From Streptomyces olivochromogenes (GTDB lineage Bacteria; Actinomycetota; Actinomycetes; Streptomycetales; Streptomycetaceae): DNA of 64,000 nt. Each line of letters starts with the position of its first letter. Positions within the stretch are counted from its first letter, which is position 1. A program made the translations under genes and the position numbers. Location of the stretch: assembly GCF_021538895.1 (NCBI RefSeq), contig NZ_JADDRL010000034.1, forward strand, positions 21,871-85,870. The letters run 5' to 3'. Shown here piece by piece: positions 60,107 to 64,000 of this stretch. The notes beneath the pieces are model-generated. The model worked only from the letters and a program-made list of their open reading frames with translations, did not search any database and was not told where the DNA came from.

Positions 60107-61245
60107 TCTTCAGGACCAAGACCTCCCGGGCCGCCCGGCCGGCGCTGCGCCAGGTGCGCACCACCGCGGCCCTGCGCCCCCTGCGTCACCGCCTCGACCC
60201 GGCCCGCGTCGAGGAGATCCCGTTCCGGACGAGCGACGGCTTCCGCCTGGGCCTCACCCGCGTCGACACCGGCGACAGCGGCCGGCCCGCCGTGCTGCTG
60301 CTGCACGGCCACACGGCGTCCGCCGACATGTTCCTGCAGCCCGAGACCCGCAACCTCGTCGACGTCCTGCTCGACGAGGGCTACGAGCCCTGGCTGCTGG
60401 ACTGGCGGGGCAGCTGCCGGCTGCCCTACAACGAGACCGGCCGCCGGTACACGTACGACGACGTGGCCCTGTACGACATCCCCGAGGCCGTCGCCCACAT
60501 CCGCGGCCGCATCGGCGACGACCGGCCGCTGTTCGTGGTCGCCCACTGCATCGGCTCCCTGTCCCTGTCGCTGAGCATGACGGCGGGGCTGGTGCCGGGG
60601 CTGGCCGGAGTCGTCTCCCAGGGCGTGTTCCTGACCCCGAAGCTGGCCGGCCGGACCTCGCTGCGCATGTCGGTGGCGGGGGAGCTGCTGAAGAAGCGGA
60701 TCGACCACATCCCGGTCGACTTCCGCAAGGCGGGCCTGCGGTCGAAGTACACCCCGCTGTTCGCCCTGGCCTCGCGCAAGGCGAGCTGTCCCGATCCGAC
60801 GTGTCAGATCCTGCACAACTCGGCCTGGGGCACGGGCGCCTCGCTGTTCGTGCACGAGAACCTGTCCGAGACCACCCACGACCGGCTCGCCGAGCTCCTC
60901 GGCCCCGCGCCGCTGTGGATCCTGCCACACCTGCGCCGGATCGAACTGGCCCGCAGCGTCGTCCGCTGGCACGACACCGACCACCGCTACCGGGCGCTGC
61001 CGCCCAACGCGCTGGACGCGGCCGGGAGCATCGACACCCCGGTGCTGCTGCTCTCGGGCAGCGAGAACGGGCTGTGGCTCGACTCGCAGAAGCTCTGCCA
61101 CCAGGTGCTGGCCCACCGGCAGCCGCAGCTGGACGTGTCGTACACCGAGATTCCCGGCTACGGTCATCTGGACACGTTCCTGGGCCGTGGCGCCGCCCTC
61201 GACGTGTTCGGGCACATCCTCGATTTCCTCGGCGAACGACGGTGA
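60103..61245 (+). CDS. Alpha/beta hydrolase-fold protein with Cys nucleophile
   Basis: A 380-residue alpha/beta-fold protein. The oxyanion segment is LLLHGHTASADMF near residue 65-77. The nucleophile elbow reads VVAHCIGSLSLS with Cys149 where Ser is expected, and the His is in EIPGYGHLDTF near residue 350. A Cys in the box resembles PHA synthases and some acyltransferases, and lowers the chance of simple esterase activity. It overlaps the release protein by 4 bp (ATGA), so stoichiometric synthesis is likely. Together with that protein's C-terminal domain it recalls fused GMC/alpha-beta proteins, suggesting the two act together on the lipid product. Substrate unknown; acyl transfer or ester formation is one option. 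Confidence 0.82.
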   Translation: MIFRTKTSRAARPALRQVRTTAALRPLRHRLDPARVEEIPFRTSDGFRLGLTRVDTGDSGRPAVLLLHGHTASADMFLQPETRNLVDVLLDEGYEPWLLDWRGSCRLPYNETGRRYTYDDVALYDIPEAVAHIRGRIGDDRPLFVVAHCIGSLSLSLSMTAGLVPGLAGVVSQGVFLTPKLAGRTSLRMSVAGELLKKRIDHIPVDFRKAGLRSKYTPLFALASRKASCPDPTCQILHNSAWGTGASLFVHENLSETTHDRLAELLGPAPLWILPHLRRIELARSVVRWHDTDHRYRALPPNALDAAGSIDTPVLLLSGSENGLWLDSQKLCHQVLAHRQPQLDVSYTEIPGYGHLDTFLGRGAALDVFGHILDFLGERR

Positions 61246-61260
61246 CGGCAGGGTGCCCGG

Positions 61261-61287
61261 CCGGTTACCGTACCGGGCAGTAACCGG
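61261..61287. promoter_or_regulatory. Inverted repeat between the two hydrolase-fold genes
   Basis: CCGGTTAC at 61261-61268 and GTAACCGG at 61280-61287 are perfect 8-bp arms around an 11-bp centre in a 63-bp gap, ending 21 bp before the next ATG. It is either an operator for the last gene or a hairpin affecting its translation. Confidence 0.5.
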
Positions 61288-61308
61288 AGCGCATTCCAGG
61301 AGGCCCTC

Positions 61309-62088
61309 ATGCCGCAGCTCGAAGTCGACGGAGCGGTGCTGACGTACGACGACGAGGGCCCCCGCGACGGCGACGGCGCGCCCCTGGTGTTCATCCACGG
61401 CTGGACGGCCAACCGGCACCGCTGGGACCACCAGGTGGCGCACTTCGCCGAGCGCCGCCGGGTGATCCGGCTGGACCTGCGCGGGCACGGTGAGAGCAGC
61501 GGGGCGGGGGTGCGCACGATCGCGGCGCTGGCCGAGGACGTGCTCGCCCTCCTGGACCACCTGAAGGTCGAGCGCTTCGTCCTGATCGGCCACTCCATGG
61601 GCGGGATGATCTCCCAGACCATCGCCCTGGCCCATCCCGAGCGGGTCGAGCGGATGATCCTGGTCAACTCCATCAGCCGGATGACCTACAGCCGGGGCCG
61701 GGGCCTGCTGCTGGGGGCCTCCGCCCTGGTGCCGTTCAAGCTGTTCGTCGCCGCCAACATCCAGCGGGCCTTCGCCCCGGGCTATCCGCGCGAGCAGATC
61801 CGGGAGTACGTCCGCGCCTCCGCGGACACCCCGCGCGAGGTCGTCATGACGCTGTACGGCGCCATGCGGGCCTTCGACGTCCTCGACCGGGTCGGCGAGA
61901 TCCGCACGCCCACCCTGCTGGTCCACGGCTACCACGACATCCAGCTGCCGGTGCACCAGATGCTCCGGATGGCCAAGGCCTACCCGGACGCCGTGGTCCG
62001 CATCATCGACGCGGGCCACGAGCTGCCGGTGGAGAAGCCCGCGGAGCTGACGTCGGCGGTGGAGCGTTTCGTCGCCGTGGAGGACTGA
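61309..62088 (+). CDS. Alpha/beta-fold hydrolase, Ser type
   Basis: A 259-residue alpha/beta hydrolase with a standard triad. The oxyanion strand is LVFIHGWTANRHRWD near residue 27-41, the nucleophile elbow LIGHSMGGMISQ (Ser near 99), the acid in LVHGYHDIQLP, and the His in IDAGHELPVEKP. AGGAGG at 61298-61303 precedes ATG 61309, a stronger ribosome site than those of the preceding genes. It could be an editing thioesterase, a lipid hydrolase, or an unrelated neighbour. The short gap and the terminator behind it favour membership of the PKS operon, while the inverted repeat before it suggests some separate control. Confidence 0.85.
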   Translation: MPQLEVDGAVLTYDDEGPRDGDGAPLVFIHGWTANRHRWDHQVAHFAERRRVIRLDLRGHGESSGAGVRTIAALAEDVLALLDHLKVERFVLIGHSMGGMISQTIALAHPERVERMILVNSISRMTYSRGRGLLLGASALVPFKLFVAANIQRAFAPGYPREQIREYVRASADTPREVVMTLYGAMRAFDVLDRVGEIRTPTLLVHGYHDIQLPVHQMLRMAKAYPDAVVRIIDAGHELPVEKPAELTSAVERFVAVED

Positions 62089-62129
62089 CCGGATCCCTCC
62101 CGGTGGTCCTTGGGGAAGACTTTGCCCGT

Positions 62130-62153
62130 GGCCGGTTCCCGGGGGGACCGGCC
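62130..62153 (+). terminator. Strong hairpin closing the PKS operon
   Basis: Positions 62130-62139 pair with 62144-62153 as a 10-bp stem (one G-T pair) around a 4-nt loop, 42 nt after the hydrolase stop. It separates the PKS genes from asnB. The rest of 62089-62374 holds an isolated TATAGAT at 62273-62279 that may be part of the asnB promoter; no well-spaced -35 was seen. Confidence 0.6.
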
Positions 62154-62374
62154 CGGTGTGACGCCGATCCGCGGGTCTCGCGCGGGTAAAGCGCGGCCGG
62201 TAATGCGGGGAGCGTGGGCCGGTTGTCCGGCGGTCGCGTTGACGGCCCGGAGTGCCTGACGGACGCTCGTCATATAGATGCTCGATACAACCGGTTCGGT
62301 GGGCATCGGCACACACATCCGGGACGTCGCAGGTGAGCGAGGTCCCGCCGCCGGGCCGGGGCGGGAGGCACGAC

Positions 62375-64000
62375 ATGTGCGGCATCACCGGATGGGTTTC
62401 CTTCGACCGTGACCTGCGAACCGAGGCCGCGGTGGTGGACGCGATGACCGAGACGATGGCCTGCCGGGGCCCCGACGACCGGGGCACCTGGATCGAGGGG
62501 CCCGCCGCCCTCGGCCACCGCCGGCTCGCGATCATCGACCTGCCGGGCGGCCGCCAGCCCATGACCGCGGACACCCCGGACGGGACCGTCGCCCTGGTGT
62601 ACTCGGGAGAGGCCTACAACTTCACCGAACTCCGCCGCGAACTCACCGGCCACGGCCACCGTTTCACGACCGACTCCGACACCGAGACCGTCCTGCGCGG
62701 CTACCTCGAATGGGGCGACGCCGTCGCCGAGCACCTCAACGGCATGTACGCCTTCGCCGTCTGGGACGGCCGCCACGACAAGCTCGTGATGATCCGCGAC
62801 CGCATGGGCATCAAGCCCTTCTACTGCTTCCCCACCCCCGACGGTGTCCTGTTCGGCTCCGAACCCAAGGCGATCCTCGCCCACCCGCTGGTCCGGGCCC
62901 GGGTCCGCCTCGACGGCCTGCGCGAGCTGTTCACCCTGATCAAGACGCCCGGCCACGCGGTGTGGGAGGGCATGCGAGAGGTCGAGCCCGGCACCGTCGT
63001 CACGGTCGACCGCGCGGGACCGCACACCCGCTCCTACTGGCGGCTGGAGACCCGGGCCCACCCCGACGACCGCGCCACCACCGTCGCCACCGTCCGCTCC
63101 CTGCTCGACGACATCGTGCGCCGCCAACTGGTGGCCGACGTCCCCCGCTGCACCCTGCTCTCCGGCGGCCTCGACTCCTCGGCCCTCACCGCGCTCGCCG
63201 CCCTCCGGCTGGCGGAACACGGCGAGAAGGTCCGCAGCTTCGCCGTCGACTTCGTCGGCCAGAGCGACCACTTCGTCGCCGACGAACTGCGCGCCACCCC
63301 GGACACCCCCTTCGTGCACGACGCGGCGCTCCTCGCCGGGACCGAACACCAGGACATCGTCCTGGACGCGCAGACGCTCGCCGACCCAGAGGCACGCGCC
63401 CGGGTGATCCGCGCCCGGGACCTGCCCGTCGGCTTCGGCGACCTGGACACCTCGCTCCTGCTGCTGTTCCAGGCCATCCGGGACCGCTCCACGGTCGCCC
63501 TGTCCGGCGAGTCCGCCGACGAGGTCTTCGGCGGCTACCAGCACTTCTTCGACGAGGAGGCGCGCCGCGCCGACACCTTCCCCTGGCTGGTGGGCTTCGC
63601 CCGGCGGACGGGCGAGGACACCAACCTGCTGCGCCCCGACGTGATCGAGACCCTGGATCTGGACTCGTACATCGCCGACGGCTACCGCACCGCCGTCGCG
63701 GCTGTCCGCCGCCTCGACGGCGAGAGCGACTTCGAGTACCGGATGCGGCAGATCTGCCACCTCCACCTGACCCGCTTCGTGCGCGCGCTGCTCGACCGCA
63801 AGGACCGGATGAGCATGGCGGTGGGCCTGGAGGTCCGCGTCCCGTACTGCGACCACCGTCTCGTCGAGTACGTCTACAACGCGCCCTGGTCCCTCAAGTC
63901 CTTCGACGGCCGCGAGAAGTCCCTCCTCAGGGAGGCGACGGCGGACATCATCCCCAGGACCGTCTACGACCGGGTCAAGAGCCCCTACCCGTCCACCCAG
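62375..64000 (+). CDS. asnB: Asparagine synthase, glutamine-hydrolysing (3' end outside window)
   Basis: 542 codons are visible, open to the right edge with no stop; the usual length is about 610-640. The N-terminal glutaminase domain starts with the obligatory Cys2 (MCGITGWVSF) and has CRGPDDRGTW and ALGHRRLAIIDLPGGRQPM. The synthetase domain has the PPi loop LLSGGLDSSALTAL near residue 263 and SGESADEVFGGYQHFF near 375. DRMSMAVGLEVRVPYCDH follows near 480. It converts aspartate, glutamine and ATP to asparagine; homologues in gene clusters can make other amides or lactams. GGGAGG at 62363-62368 fixes ATG 62375. A hairpin upstream suggests a separate transcription unit. Confidence 0.9.
   Translation, partial: MCGITGWVSFDRDLRTEAAVVDAMTETMACRGPDDRGTWIEGPAALGHRRLAIIDLPGGRQPMTADTPDGTVALVYSGEAYNFTELRRELTGHGHRFTTDSDTETVLRGYLEWGDAVAEHLNGMYAFAVWDGRHDKLVMIRDRMGIKPFYCFPTPDGVLFGSEPKAILAHPLVRARVRLDGLRELFTLIKTPGHAVWEGMREVEPGTVVTVDRAGPHTRSYWRLETRAHPDDRATTVATVRSLLDDIVRRQLVADVPRCTLLSGGLDSSALTALAALRLAEHGEKVRSFAVDFVGQSDHFVADELRATPDTPFVHDAALLAGTEHQDIVLDAQTLADPEARARVIRARDLPVGFGDLDTSLLLLFQAIRDRSTVALSGESADEVFGGYQHFFDEEARRADTFPWLVGFARRTGEDTNLLRPDVIETLDLDSYIADGYRTAVAAVRRLDGESDFEYRMRQICHLHLTRFVRALLDRKDRMSMAVGLEVRVPYCDHRLVEYVYNAPWSLKSFDGREKSLLREATADIIPRTVYDRVKSPYPSTQ

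Noticed and set aside
62375..64000. asnB as a certain member of the PKS cluster
   Set aside because: A strong hairpin and nearly 290 bp separate it from the last hydrolase gene, and the protein resembles ordinary Streptomyces asparagine synthases.

Overview
The window is high-GC actinobacterial DNA and almost certainly Streptomyces. Gene ends are tightly packed, G/C dominates third codon positions, TTA codons are nearly absent, and lineage-typical families are present: an SsgA-like protein, an NsdA-type regulator, a DUF397 protein, a LAL-type LuxR regulator, an FAAL and a giant type I PKS. No rRNA, tRNA, transposase or CRISPR array was seen.

Layout. 1-2.2 kb holds the end of a TPR protein, a subtilisin-type protease with no visible signal peptide, and a small partner protein. 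2.3-5.7 kb holds a convergent pair, an FAD oxidoreductase and a Tat-exported serine hydrolase. 5.8-24.2 kb is rich in acyl-CoA chemistry. It has a nitronate monooxygenase/acyl-CoA ligase operon, a second ligase, a PaaK-type ligase, and a divergent ligase // enoyl-CoA hydratase - OB-fold - thiolase - thiolase operon. Mixed in are an MFS exporter, a metallophosphoesterase, a methyltransferase, a hydrolase and a membrane sulfatase-like enzyme. Two of these operons share a 17-bp palindrome and probably a regulator. 24.2-41 kb is a mixed block of DUF397, universal stress protein, LAL regulator, secreted amidase, kinase-fold protein, NsdA-like regulator, PAS-SpoIIE phosphatase divergent from an SsgA-like gene, Tat phospholipase C with a possible PHO box, Gfo/Idh/MocA oxidoreductase and a baeRF3 protein.

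41-62.2 kb is the most interesting part: an apparently complete hybrid lipid-polyketide pathway that I cannot match to a characterised product. An FAAL (TTA at codon 8) would load a fatty acid on the N-terminal ACP of a 4739-residue protein ordered ACP-KS-AT-DH-ER remnant-KR-ACP-KS-AT-DH-KR-ACP-C-FkbH. The next gene is ACP-thioester reductase-extra domain. Two alpha/beta hydrolase-fold proteins follow, one with Cys in place of the nucleophilic Ser, and a strong hairpin then closes the operon. My reading is that the FkbH domain charges the last ACP with a glyceryl unit, the C domain joins the two-module polyketide to it (probably as an ester), and the reductase releases an aldehyde or alcohol. 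The window ends inside an asparagine synthase gene whose place in the pathway is doubtful because it lies beyond the hairpin.

Likely controls visible in sequence are bldA dependence (TTA codons in the FAAL and the PAS-SpoIIE phosphatase), several palindromic operators in divergent promoters, and GC-rich terminator hairpins.
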